A DNA stretch of 64,000 nt from positions 104,115-168,114 of the forward strand of contig NZ_SCNV01000011.1 of NCBI RefSeq assembly GCF_005503145.1. Direction: 5' to 3'. This document shows, one piece after another, positions 56,106-64,000 of the stretch. Below the pieces are notes generated by a model, which saw nothing but the letters and a program-made list of their open reading frames with translations, was not told the DNA's origin and did no database searches. Numbering within the stretch: the stretch's first letter is position 1; each line of letters opens with the position of its first letter. The translations under genes were made by a program, and so were the position numbers. Source of the DNA: Burkholderia sp. 4M9327F10. Lineage in GTDB: Bacteria; Pseudomonadota; Gammaproteobacteria; Burkholderiales; Burkholderiaceae.

Positions 56106-57092
56106 ATGGAGCTACATCAACTCGAAGCGTTTTCGGCGGTCATGTCGGCCGGCAGCATCACCGGTGCCGGCCGCTTGCTGGAGCGTTCGCAACCGGCGGT
56201 CACGCGGCAGATCCAGGAGCTGGAGGCGGATCTTGGCTACGCGCTGTTCAACCGCAACGGACCGCGTGTCACGCCGACGCATCGCGCCTTTCTGCTGTAC
56301 GAGGAGGTGGAGCGCTCGCTGATCGGCCTGAAGACCATCGAGCAACGGGCTCGCGCGATTGGGCTAGGCGAAGCGGAACCCGTCCGTATTGCCGCCACGG
56401 CTGCGCTGGCTGCCGCGATCGTGCCCGGCGCAATTGCCGCCGTCCCCGCTGACGAGAAGGTTGCGCAGTTTCAGTTGCGCAGTCTCTCGGCCGAGCACAT
56501 CGTGCATGAAGTGCTCACGCGCACCGCCGATATCGGCCTCGTGACCTTGCCCGTCGGCCACGCGGGGATCGACGTTCACTGGATCGCCGAGGCGCCGTGC
56601 GTGGCGGTATTTCCGGCGGACGATCCGCTCGCGGCACAACCGCGCATTGCCCTGCGCGATCTGGCGCAACGGCGCATCGTGACCGTGGCGAATCGCTACC
56701 GTCTGCGTCATCGGATCGACGCCGCGTTCGCCGCCGCGCGCATTCAGGCCGAGGTGTTTCTGGAAACCAATGCATCGTTGAACGCCGTGATGGCGGCCCG
56801 CGCGGGAACAGGTGTCGCAATCGTCGATCCGGCGACGGGTCTCGGACTCGCCATCGAAGGTGTGGTCGCCCGTCCGCTCGAAAGCGTGATTCCGTTTTAC
56901 TTTGGCGCCGTCACGCCGGCGGGCAAGCCGCGCCGCCCGGCTGTCGACGCCCTGTTGCAAGCCATTCAGGACGCGACGCTCGCCTTGCTCGAAGGTGTCG
57001 TGCTGCACGACGCCGGCCAGCACGACGCGCTGCTGCAGCGCGAATTGCGTGTATCCCGCGCCCGTCCGAAAAATCTGGAGATTCCTGCATGA
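56106..57092 (+). CDS. LysR-family regulator of the ABC/FMO locus
   Basis: The 328-residue protein starts MELHQLEAFSAVMSAGSITGAGRLLERSQPAVTRQIQELE, a LysR winged helix, with a substrate-binding domain to the C-terminus (ARAGTGVAIVDP). It faces the LIV-type operon and overlaps the monooxygenase gene by ATGA, so it probably controls both. The frame is open upstream, but the ATG at 56106 gives the family start. Confidence 0.93.
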   Translation: MELHQLEAFSAVMSAGSITGAGRLLERSQPAVTRQIQELEADLGYALFNRNGPRVTPTHRAFLLYEEVERSLIGLKTIEQRARAIGLGEAEPVRIAATAALAAAIVPGAIAAVPADEKVAQFQLRSLSAEHIVHEVLTRTADIGLVTLPVGHAGIDVHWIAEAPCVAVFPADDPLAAQPRIALRDLAQRRIVTVANRYRLRHRIDAAFAAARIQAEVFLETNASLNAVMAARAGTGVAIVDPATGLGLAIEGVVARPLESVIPFYFGAVTPAGKPRRPAVDALLQAIQDATLALLEGVVLHDAGQHDALLQRELRVSRARPKNLEIPA

Positions 57093-58558
57093 CGTCACTC
57101 GACGCTCTCGAACACCGTCTGCGCGAAGACCTGCGCTGGCTCGAACTGCCGCCCGCGTCATGGGTGCCGCCGCGTTTCGTGGACTCGGAGCGTGTTCTCG
57201 ACGTCGCGATCATCGGCGGCGGCATGGCTGGCCTCACCGCATCAGCGGAACTGCGCTGGCTCGGCATCGACAATCAGCAGATATTCGACCGTGCGCCGAC
57301 CGGCGGCGAAGGTCCGTGGGTCACCTACGCGCGCATGGAAACGCTGCGCTCGCCGAAGGTGCTCACCGGCCCTGCACTGCGCCTGCCGGCGCTGACGTTC
57401 CGCGCCTGGTACGAGGCGCAATTCGGGCGCCCGGCATGGGAGGCGCTCTACAAGATACCCCGCACGCAGTGGATGGACTATCTGCGCTGGTATCGCAAGG
57501 TGCTGGCGTTGCCGGTGCAAAACCACACCGAACTCGTCGCGCTGCGTCCCCGCGACGACGGCCTGCTCGCGCTCGATCTGAACACGCAGGGCACGCAGCG
57601 CACCGTGCTGGCGCGGCATGTGGTACTCGCCACCGGCCGCGACGGCCTGGGCGGCCCTTATGTGCCTGCGTTCGCGCAGCGTGTTGCGCCCCACCTGCGG
57701 GCCCATTCCGCCGATGCCATCGATTTCGCGGCGCTACGCGGCAAGCGCGTCGGCGTGGTCGGCGCAGGGGCGTCCGCCTTCGACAACGCGGCCACGGCGC
57801 TGGAAACAGGCGCGGCCAGCGTCGACCTGTTTATCCGCCGCAACGACATTCCGCGTATCAACAAACTGACCGGTATCGGCAGTCCGGGGCTCGTGCACGG
57901 CTTCGCCGATCTCGACGACGCCACGAAATGGCGCTTCCTGCACTATTCGCTTGCCTCGCAAACCCCGCCGCCGCGCGACAGCGTGCTGCGTGTTTCGCGC
58001 CATGAGAGCGCGCGCTTTCACCTCGGCAGTCCCATCGTTGCCCTGAAAGAGCACGCGGATACGCTCGAAGTGACCACGCCGAAAGGCCTCTACAACCTCG
58101 ACTTCCTGATCTTCGCGACAGGCTTTCATTCGGATATCTCGACGCGCCCCGAGTTCGCCCCCTTCGCTTCGTATGTGCGCCGCTGGAAGGACCGCTATCG
58201 TGCCGATCCCGCGTTGCCGATGGACGAACTCGCGGAGTCGCCCGACCTCGGGGCAGCCTACGTGTTTCAGGAGCGCGAACCCGGCACCTGCGCCGCGCTT
58301 GCGCAGATTCACTGCTTCAATCATGCGGCGAGCCTGAGTCACGGCAAGCTGTCGGGCGACATTCCGGCCATCAGCGAAGGCGCGCAGCGTCTCGCGCGTG
58401 GCATCGCCAGCCGTCTGTTCGACGCGGACCGCGAGTGGCATTACGAAGCGCTGCTCGCCTTTTCGACCGCTGAACTGCAAGGCGACGAATGGACTGACGC
58501 TGACGCAGCGCCGTTTGCAGAATCGAATCCCGCGGTGCCGCTGGATCAGCAGGATTGA
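57089..58558 (+). CDS. Flavin-dependent monooxygenase-like protein
   Basis: The 489-residue protein has two dinucleotide-binding motifs: VAIIGGGMAGLTASAEL (FAD, about 37-53) and RVGVVGAGASAFDNAATAL (NADPH, about 217-236), the layout of class B flavin monooxygenases. LIFATGFHSD near 345 matches the usual second conserved ATG motif. I do not see the classical FxGxxxHxxxY/F fingerprint. It probably oxidises a nitrogen, sulfur or carbonyl centre of a small molecule. The start overlaps the LysR stop. Confidence 0.88.
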   Translation: MTSLDALEHRLREDLRWLELPPASWVPPRFVDSERVLDVAIIGGGMAGLTASAELRWLGIDNQQIFDRAPTGGEGPWVTYARMETLRSPKVLTGPALRLPALTFRAWYEAQFGRPAWEALYKIPRTQWMDYLRWYRKVLALPVQNHTELVALRPRDDGLLALDLNTQGTQRTVLARHVVLATGRDGLGGPYVPAFAQRVAPHLRAHSADAIDFAALRGKRVGVVGAGASAFDNAATALETGAASVDLFIRRNDIPRINKLTGIGSPGLVHGFADLDDATKWRFLHYSLASQTPPPRDSVLRVSRHESARFHLGSPIVALKEHADTLEVTTPKGLYNLDFLIFATGFHSDISTRPEFAPFASYVRRWKDRYRADPALPMDELAESPDLGAAYVFQEREPGTCAALAQIHCFNHAASLSHGKLSGDIPAISEGAQRLARGIASRLFDADREWHYEALLAFSTAELQGDEWTDADAAPFAESNPAVPLDQQD

Positions 58559-58627
58559 GTCTGCACAGCGGATGTGCGGACTGTGCTTCGCACGCCTGAA
58601 TTTCCATTGAAACAAAACGGAGCCGCC

Positions 58628-59200
58628 ATGGCTGAGCTTTCCTCTTCCTCCAGGCCCTCGCACGACACGATCGACGTGCTGGCCGGCCTGCGCGCCGATC
58701 ATGCGATTACCGCTATCCGGCACGCCCGCGACAAGGTCGTGACCCACACCCAGCGCAGCGAAGAAGCGCTGTTCGACCCGGCACTGCCGGACCTGTCGTT
58801 GCGTGAGCGCCTGTTTGCCGCGTGGTACGTCGCGCGCCTGTCACGCGCTGACGAACTGGCCGATACCTACGCCGGGCGGCTGATCGCCGCGGGCGCCGGC
58901 TCGAGCACCCGCACTGCGCCGCTAGCGGACACACTGGCCGCAATCGAAGCAGGCACGCTCGACGCTACGGCCAACGCCCGTCTGATCGCAATCCTCGCGC
59001 ACGTGAAGCTGCTCACGCTGACGCCCGTCGAAGCGCGCCCACAACATCTGCGGGCCCTCGAAGAAGCCGGCATTTCGACGCGCGGCATCGTCGCGCTGTC
59101 GCAGCTGATTGCGTTCGTCACCTATCAATTGCGTGTCATTGCGGGCGTTAAGGCGCTACGCGACGCATATACCCCGCCGGCGCCTCAGGAGGCAGCATGA
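58628..59200 (+). CDS. CMD-domain protein without cysteines (Avi_7170-like)
   Basis: The 190-residue product is helical and resembles the carboxymuconolactone decarboxylase-like family known from Agrobacterium vitis as Avi_7170 (recalled, not searched). It contains no Cys, so the redox CxxC of AhpD relatives is missing. GGAG lies 6 nt before the ATG. Its stop overlaps the AhpD-like start by 4 bp, indicating a paired complex. Confidence 0.78.
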   Translation: MAELSSSSRPSHDTIDVLAGLRADHAITAIRHARDKVVTHTQRSEEALFDPALPDLSLRERLFAAWYVARLSRADELADTYAGRLIAAGAGSSTRTAPLADTLAAIEAGTLDATANARLIAILAHVKLLTLTPVEARPQHLRALEEAGISTRGIVALSQLIAFVTYQLRVIAGVKALRDAYTPPAPQEAA

Positions 59201-59781
59201 GCCAGTCTCACGGTTTTACCTTCGATACGCTGGGCTGGAGCGCATGGCTCGACACGGTACGCCTTGACGAAGCCACGCCCGAGCAGGTCGCCGTCCTCGA
59301 AGAGAGCCACCCGAAGGCGAAGACCTCCGACTACTATCTGTTGCTCGTGCAGCAGGCCGAAATCCTGCGGCAACGCTCCGGCGTCTTCAACGCCATCATG
59401 TATGCGCCAGGCGGTCTGCCGCGCGCGGAGCGCGAGCTGGCGAGCACCGTGGTCTCGCGTGTCAACGGCTGCGTGTATTGCGCGTCGGTGCATGCGCAAC
59501 GTTTCGAACAACTGGCCAGGCGCAAGGACGCCATCGAGCAGGTTTTCGAGGACCCCGCGAGTGCCGGGACAACCGCGCGTGAACGAGCCATCATCAGCTA
59601 TGCGATCGAGCTGGCCGAGCGTCCCGAAGCCGTGAATGCCGAGGCCATCAGGCAACTCGCAGCGCATGGGCTCAGCGAGCCGGAGATTCTCGACCTGACG
59701 CATGCAATTGCGATTTTCGCGTGGGCGAACCGGCTGATGCTGACGCTCGGCGAACCGGTGTTTCCGGCGCAAGACGGCTGA
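59197..59781 (+). CDS. AhpD-like alkylhydroperoxidase-domain protein (Avi_7169-like)
   Basis: The 194-residue protein has the AhpD motif NGCVYCASVHAQRF with Cys92, Cys95 and His99, and an N-terminal extension of about 60 residues typical of the Avi_7169 group (recalled). AhpD proteins reduce peroxides or disulfides with CxxC. With the Cys-less partner it likely forms a hetero-oligomer. The two genes often occur together in bacteria near ABC transporters and flavin enzymes, with unknown substrate. Confidence 0.88.
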   Translation: MSQSHGFTFDTLGWSAWLDTVRLDEATPEQVAVLEESHPKAKTSDYYLLLVQQAEILRQRSGVFNAIMYAPGGLPRAERELASTVVSRVNGCVYCASVHAQRFEQLARRKDAIEQVFEDPASAGTTARERAIISYAIELAERPEAVNAEAIRQLAAHGLSEPEILDLTHAIAIFAWANRLMLTLGEPVFPAQDG

Positions 59782-59794
59782 GGGCGCGAGGCAA

Positions 59795-59817
59795 AACGCG
59801 CGGCTATCCCGCGCGTT
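59795..59817. terminator. Terminator-like hairpin after the AhpD-like gene
   Basis: Perfect 9-bp arms AACGCGCGG and CCGCGCGTT with a 5-nt loop; on the minus strand TTTT would follow. It separates the monooxygenase operon from the small gene at 59854. Confidence 0.5.
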
Positions 59818-59853
59818 GCGGTATGCTCACGCGCTCGTTCAGAAGGAGGATTC

Positions 59854-60111
59854 ATGAAGTTTTCAACCTGTCTGGGGTGCGCGGCCCTGCTGTTGTCCGT
59901 CGGCACGCATGCGCAAACCTCGCAGACCTTTACGTTCGGCGAAGGCCAGACCACGCCGCATCCGGCGAATGGGGCAAACGCGCGCTCCTCGCAAAGCGCC
60001 CAGCCGCAGCACGCCCAGGCTCCGTCCAGGACCAGGCCGGCACATGCGGCCACGCATCACAAACGCCGGCCGCATCACGTGTCCAATCCGGACATCTATT
60101 CGCATAGCTGA
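59854..60111 (+). CDS. Small exported low-complexity protein
   Basis: The 85-residue product has a signal peptide (MKFSTCLGCAALLLSVGTHA, Ala-x-Ala-like site) and a mature part rich in Gln, Ala, Pro, then His/Arg (THHKRRPHH). An excellent Shine-Dalgarno AAGGAGG stands 5-6 nt before the ATG, which makes it credible as a gene. I do not recognise a family. Confidence 0.65.
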   Translation: MKFSTCLGCAALLLSVGTHAQTSQTFTFGEGQTTPHPANGANARSSQSAQPQHAQAPSRTRPAHAATHHKRRPHHVSNPDIYSHS

Positions 60112-60190
60112 GCCCGATACGCTGCTGCCTGTGCCCGGCAGACGTGCGCGGTGGCCGCGGAGGCGAACCTGCGCTCACCGCGCACGTCAC

Positions 60191-61180
60191 TCAAGGAATC
60201 AGAATCACTGATCCCGTGGTCTGCCCGGTTTCCATCCGACGGTGCGCCTGCTGCGCGTCGTCGAGCGGCAAGCGCTCGCCCACCTCGACGTGCAAGCCAG
60301 CCTCGACCCGCGCGAACACCTGCTGCGCCGCCACTCGATAGGCGTCGATGTCCCGCATCATCATCCCCAGCACGCTGGGCCGCGCGAGTGCGATCGAGCG
60401 GGCGGGCCCGATCTCGTCCAGCGTAATGGGTTCGATCGCCCCCTCGGCCTCACCGATGCTGGCCACCACGCCGAATGGTTTCACCGCACCGAGCGTGCGC
60501 CGCAAGGTCGCGCCGCCGATGCCGTCAACGGCGAAATCGACGCCTGCTCCGCCGCCGAACTCGCGCGCCGCTTCGACAAAATCCTCGTCGCGATACAGCA
60601 CCGCCTGATCGAGACCATGCGCGCGCGCCAGCGCCGCCTTGGCGGGCGTGCCGACCGTGCCGATCACCCGCGCGCCCAGCGCCTTCGCCCACTGCACGAG
60701 AATCAGCCCGAGGCCGCCTGCTGCGGCATGGACGAGCACCGTGTCGCCCGGTTTGATCTCCCGCACGCGATGCAGCAGCATGTAGCTGGTCGCGCCGCGC
60801 AACAGCGCGGCCGCCGCGGTTTCTTCCGGCACGCCGGCAGGCAGGCGCAGCAGCCGTTGGGCAGGCACGTTGCGCAGGTTCGTGTAGCTGCCCATCGGCA
60901 GCCCCGCATAGGCGACCCGCTCGCCGATCTGCCAGCCGCTCACCCCGGCGCCGAGCGCCGCCACCACGCCGGCCGCTTCGGCGCCCAGCACGCCAGGCAA
61001 CTGCGGCAAACGGTGCAGCCCCGTGCGAAAGTAAATGTCGACGAAGTTCACGCCAACCGCCGTCTGCCTGATCTGCACCTCCCCCGCTGCGGGCGGCGGC
61101 ACGTCTTGCGCGAAGCCGCGCAGCGCACTCGCGTCGCCGTAGGCTTCTATGCCGATCTGATAGGCGCTCTGCTGTCTCAT
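60191..61180 (-). CDS. NADPH:quinone oxidoreductase-like (MDR family)
   Basis: The 329-residue protein has the zinc-free quinone reductase pattern: VGVNFVDIYFRTGLH, the GERVAYAG loop, VLVHAAAGGLGLILVQWAKALGA near 145-165, and GTVGTPAKAALARAHG. Length and order are typical of QorA. It is divergent from a LysR gene with a shared palindrome. Confidence 0.93.
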   Translation of the reverse strand: MRQQSAYQIGIEAYGDASALRGFAQDVPPPAAGEVQIRQTAVGVNFVDIYFRTGLHRLPQLPGVLGAEAAGVVAALGAGVSGWQIGERVAYAGLPMGSYTNLRNVPAQRLLRLPAGVPEETAAAALLRGATSYMLLHRVREIKPGDTVLVHAAAGGLGLILVQWAKALGARVIGTVGTPAKAALARAHGLDQAVLYRDEDFVEAAREFGGGAGVDFAVDGIGGATLRRTLGAVKPFGVVASIGEAEGAIEPITLDEIGPARSIALARPSVLGMMMRDIDAYRVAAQQVFARVEAGLHVEVGERLPLDDAQQAHRRMETGQTTGSVILIP

Positions 61181-61239
61181 TGCTGCACTCCCTCATTCCG
61201 TTAATGGCTGACAAGCGAGTGTAGGTTTCGAGCATAATC

Positions 61240-61257
61240 GAATGGAATCCCCCATTC
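61240..61257. promoter_or_regulatory. Candidate LysR operator between qor-like and lysR
   Basis: A perfect inverted repeat GAATGG-6-CCATTC lies in the 90-bp divergent gap, 13 bp before the LysR GTG start. Confidence 0.5.
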
Positions 61258-61270
61258 ATCGTCAACTCCT

Positions 61271-62167
61271 GTGCAAAATTCGACCGATCTGCCGAAGTCC
61301 GTTGCCGCGTTACAGTGGGACGACATCCGCTATTTCCTCTCGGTGGCGCGCGGCGGCAGCCTGTCCGAAGCGGCCCGCACGCTGGGCGTCCAGCATTCGA
61401 CCGTGGCCCGGCGCATCGACGCCATGGAGCAGGCGCTGGGCGTGCGCCTGTTCGACCGCCTGCCGCGCGGCTGGCCGCTGACCGAGGAAGGCAGCGCGCT
61501 GGTGGAACGCGCCGGGCGCATCGAAGAAGAGGCGCACGGCTTCGCGCGGGCCGCACGTGGCGCGCTCACGCTGCACGGCACGGTGCGCCTGTCGGTGCCG
61601 CCGGTGTTCGGCAGTCATTTTCTGGTGCCGCGCCTCGCCACGTTCCGGCGCGACTATCCGGCTGTCTTGCTGGACGTGGTGGGCGAAACGCGAGCCGCCA
61701 ACCTGTTTCGCCGTGAAGCGGACCTCTCGGTACGGCTGTCGCGCCCTCAGGAAGCGGGGCTCGCAGCGCGACGGCTCGGCACGATGCGCTTTGCCTTGTA
61801 CGGAACCCCCGAATGGGCGTCGCGGCCCTGCGAGCAATGGGAATTCATCGGCTACAACGAAACGCTCGCGGAAGCGCCGCAACAGCAATGGCTCGTGAGC
61901 TTCGCGCAGGACCGCCCGTTTGCCCTGGTCGCCAACGATCTCGTCTCGATCCACCGTGCCTGCCAGGCGGGCATGGGCGTTGCACTGCTGCCGCGCTTTA
62001 TCGTCAATGGCGGCAGCACGTTGCAGCAGATCGCCACGCAGCCGGCCTGCGACGTGGAGCGCGAAATCTGGCTCGCGGTGCACCCGGACGTGCGGCGCTC
62101 GCCGCGCGTGCAGGCGGTGGCCGAGGCACTGGCAGAGGCCGTGCGCGATGCGGACGATGCGATATAG
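61271..62167 (+). CDS. LysR-family regulator
   Basis: The 298-residue product starts with GTG at 61271. HTH: WDDIRYFLSVARGGSLSEAARTLGVQHSTVARRIDAMEQALG, then a substrate-binding domain (RLSVPPVFGSHFLVPRLATFRRDYP). The sequence is of the AmpR-less, single-target kind often divergent from an oxidoreductase; likely controls the quinone oxidoreductase. Confidence 0.92.
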   Translation: MQNSTDLPKSVAALQWDDIRYFLSVARGGSLSEAARTLGVQHSTVARRIDAMEQALGVRLFDRLPRGWPLTEEGSALVERAGRIEEEAHGFARAARGALTLHGTVRLSVPPVFGSHFLVPRLATFRRDYPAVLLDVVGETRAANLFRREADLSVRLSRPQEAGLAARRLGTMRFALYGTPEWASRPCEQWEFIGYNETLAEAPQQQWLVSFAQDRPFALVANDLVSIHRACQAGMGVALLPRFIVNGGSTLQQIATQPACDVEREIWLAVHPDVRRSPRVQAVAEALAEAVRDADDAI

Positions 62168-62253
62168 CGCGGCCAGCGTGATAGCGGGGATACGCCCGCG
62201 CCATTTTTGAGCCGCTTCAATTCCACGCGAACCAAAGGCATAGTGAAATGTTT

Positions 62254-62293
62254 CCGGAGCAACTCCGGACACCCCGGACACCCCGGGCACCCT
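62254..62293. repeat. Hairpin and 9-bp tandem repeats upstream of the acetyltransferase
   Basis: A perfect hairpin CCGGAG-CAA-CTCCGG (62254-62268) is followed by two exact GGACACCCC units and a third changed one (62267-62293). It is in the leader of the acetyltransferase gene. Confidence 0.6.
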
Positions 62294-62314
62294 TGGGCAA
62301 CAACAGGAACACCT

Positions 62315-62890
62315 ATGAGCAGCGTCACACCGACCGGCACCCATCCGTCAATCGAACCGTCCGCCGCGCCCTTGCTGCGCGACGCGAGCGAAGCCGACTT
62401 GCCCGCCATCCAGGCCATCTACGCGCACCACGTGCTGCACGGTGTCGCATCCTTCGAAGAGACGCCGCCATCCGTGGACGACCTGCGCGGGCGCCTCGCA
62501 TCCGTGTTGAGCCACGGCCTGCCGTACATGGTTGCCGAGATCGACGGCACGATTGCGGGCTATTGCTACGCCACGCCATACCGGCCGCGCGCCGCCTATC
62601 GCAATACGATTGAGGATTCGATCTATATCGACAACGCGTTTCGCGGCCGCGGCCTTGGCCGGATCCTGCTCGAAGCGCTGATCGCCCGCTGCGAAACGGG
62701 CCCGTGGCGGCAGATGGTGGCGGTGATCGCGGACGGCGGCAGCGGCGGCTCGCTATCGCTGCATCGCAGCCTCGGCTTCGAGCTGGTCGGCACGCTGAAG
62801 GCGGTCGGCTTCAAGCACGGGCGCTGGCTCGATACCACGCTGATGCAGCGCACGCTAGGCGTCGGGGATGCGGCCCTGCCGTCGCGTTAA
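62315..62890 (+). CDS. GNAT acetyltransferase, phosphinothricin acetyltransferase-like
   Basis: The 191-residue protein has the GNAT core: LLRDASEADLPAIQAIYAHHVLHGVASFEETPP, VAEIDGTIAGYCYATPYRPRAAYRNTIEDSIYI, and the acetyl-CoA loop RGRGLGRILLEALI. This pattern is typical of the PAT/Bar family that N-acetylates phosphinothricin-like amino acids or methionine sulfoximine; natural substrate is unknown. The ATG at 62315 has AGGAA a few nt before it. Confidence 0.9.
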   Translation: MSSVTPTGTHPSIEPSAAPLLRDASEADLPAIQAIYAHHVLHGVASFEETPPSVDDLRGRLASVLSHGLPYMVAEIDGTIAGYCYATPYRPRAAYRNTIEDSIYIDNAFRGRGLGRILLEALIARCETGPWRQMVAVIADGGSGGSLSLHRSLGFELVGTLKAVGFKHGRWLDTTLMQRTLGVGDAALPSR

Positions 62891-62899
62891 AATCCCCCC

Positions 62900-63814
62900 A
62901 TGCCGAAAACGCTCCCCCCTGCCTCCCCCGCGCCTCCTGAGCCGCGCAACGAATACACCGTCGACGAGCTCGCGCGGGTGACGGACAGCACCGTGCGCAA
63001 CGTGCGCGCCTATCAGGACCGCGGCCTGCTCGCGCCGCCGGAGAAGCGCGGCCGGGTCGGCGTGTACGACGACACTCACGTGTCGCGCCTGAAGCTCATC
63101 AACCACCTGCTCGCGCGCGGCTACACGCTCGCCAACATCCAGGACCTGATCATGGCGGTTGACGAAGGTCACGACCTGCGCTCGATTCTCGGTCTGGAAA
63201 CGGCGATCGGCAGCCGCTGGTCGCACGAGCGTCCGACCCGATATTCGCTGGTTGAATTGCTGCAGATGTTCGGCAACAAGGCTTCGCCCGGTGCGCTATC
63301 CAAGGCGGTCGAGCTTGGCCTGCTCGAACGCAAGGGCCTGTCGTTCGTCACCAATAGCCCCACTGCGCTATCGGCGGCTGCGACCATGGCAAACGAGGGC
63401 ATTGCGCTCAACGACCTGCTGGACGCCGTGCGGATCTCGCGACCGCATTTCAATGCGGTCGCCAAGGCGCTGGTCGACCTGGTGGTGCGCCAGCTCGACC
63501 GCTATGAGGCCGACGCCCTGCCGCCGCCCGCCGAGGTGCCGGCGCTCGCCGACGCCATCTGGCGCATCCGGCCGCTGGCGATGGTGCTGGTCGAAACCGA
63601 AATGAACCGCGCGCTCGAAGAGGCCTCCGGCGACTATCTGGGCGACCGCGTCGCGGCGATCATGGAAAGGAAGCTCGGCGGCACGCACGCCGGCACGCCG
63701 CCCGCCGCGCCGGAGCCGCCGTCTGCTCCTGAGGCCGGGCAGGCCGACGCCGGCCGCGCCGGAGCCGGCCTCGCGCGGCTCGCCGCCGCGGACAAAATCA
63801 AAACGAAGAAGTAA
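62900..63814 (+). CDS. MerR-like regulator with Ala/Pro-rich tail
   Basis: The 304-residue protein has a MerR-type winged helix (YTVDELARVTDSTVRNVRAYQDRGLLAPPEKRGRVGVYDDTHVSRLKLINHLLARGYTLANIQDL, residues 19-83) and a long C-terminal helical region to about 255, ending with a Pro/Ala-rich tail. No metal-binding Cys are present, so it is not a mercury or metal sensor. It follows the acetyltransferase by 9 bp on the same strand. The target is unknown. Confidence 0.88.
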   Translation: MPKTLPPASPAPPEPRNEYTVDELARVTDSTVRNVRAYQDRGLLAPPEKRGRVGVYDDTHVSRLKLINHLLARGYTLANIQDLIMAVDEGHDLRSILGLETAIGSRWSHERPTRYSLVELLQMFGNKASPGALSKAVELGLLERKGLSFVTNSPTALSAAATMANEGIALNDLLDAVRISRPHFNAVAKALVDLVVRQLDRYEADALPPPAEVPALADAIWRIRPLAMVLVETEMNRALEEASGDYLGDRVAAIMERKLGGTHAGTPPAAPEPPSAPEAGQADAGRAGAGLARLAAADKIKTKK

Positions 63815-64000
63815 GCGTGCGCCTTGCGTGACGGGTGCTGCGCGCATGTCCGTCATATCCAAATCTCCATTGCTTGGTTTGCGCTGCGGCACGTCCATGC
63901 GACGATCCTTTGACCGCAGCAGCAACTTCCTTTACGCCGCACCGGCGGACAATGAGGTGAGCACGGCTGCGGCATCGACCGCACGTACGCATGGAGATTT
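63815..64000. other. Right end of the window
   Basis: No supported gene. One minus-strand frame (63798-63992) overlaps the end of the MerR-like gene and has random composition. Confidence 0.5.

Noticed and set aside
56597..57088. N-terminal extension of the monooxygenase frame across lysR
   Set aside because: It lies in another frame of the LysR gene and is Arg-rich; the ATGA overlap gives a natural start at 57089.

Overview
The window is high-GC, densely coded chromosomal DNA that most resembles a Burkholderiaceae genome, probably Paraburkholderia. The grounds are the gene order of the type VI secretion cluster, the sarcosine oxidase set beside a DJ-1/AraC regulator, the many LysR/GntR/TetR/MocR regulators paired with divergent targets, and the ABC and MFS transporters. 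I see no rRNA, tRNA, CRISPR array, insertion sequence or prophage. The species is an inference.

Layout. (1) 1-15.1 kb: a type VI secretion system (T6SS) in two divergent units around a 344-bp promoter region. Leftward run TPR lipoprotein-tssB-tssC-hcp-tssE-tssF-tssG-clpV-tssA, then an unknown lipoprotein and the cut-off start of a Fic protein. Rightward run tssJ-tssK-tssL. tssM and tssI/vgrG are not in the window. (2) 15.1-24.1 kb: sarcosine to glycine to serine to pyruvate catabolism (sdaA-soxB-soxD-soxA-soxG-folB-like-small ORF) with a divergent GlxA/GbdR-type regulator. (3) 24.1-28.7 kb: zwf, then a trans-3-hydroxy-L-proline pathway (dehydratase plus pyrroline-2-carboxylate reductase) with a divergent GntR regulator. 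(4) 28.7-33.4 kb: a small Cys-rich secreted protein, a C39-like protein, and a signalling set: BetR-REC regulator, hybrid histidine kinase, and a periplasmic molybdopterin-domain-like protein translationally coupled to the kinase. (5) 33.4-39.4 kb: NERD-helicase, two GSTs, a TPR/GT9-like protein, a Zur-type regulator with a His-rich tail, and a lone receiver domain. (6) 40.0-45.8 kb: kdgT-rraA-like, an APH-like kinase, and a TetR/MFS efflux pair. (7) 46.1-50.9 kb: zinc-ribbon membrane protein, TAXI binding protein, and a MocR/EamA exporter pair. (8) 51.0-59.8 kb: a branched-chain-amino-acid-type ABC transporter with fused permeases, divergent from LysR-flavin monooxygenase-CMD-AhpD genes; this looks like a catabolic or detoxification system of unknown substrate. 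(9) 59.8-63.8 kb: small exported protein, quinone oxidoreductase/LysR pair, GNAT acetyltransferase and a MerR-like regulator.

The recurring design is a local regulator facing its target operon, often with a visible inverted or direct repeat between them. The most promising uncharacterised units are the kinase/BetR/molybdopterin-fold set and the ABC-FMO-CMD-AhpD locus.
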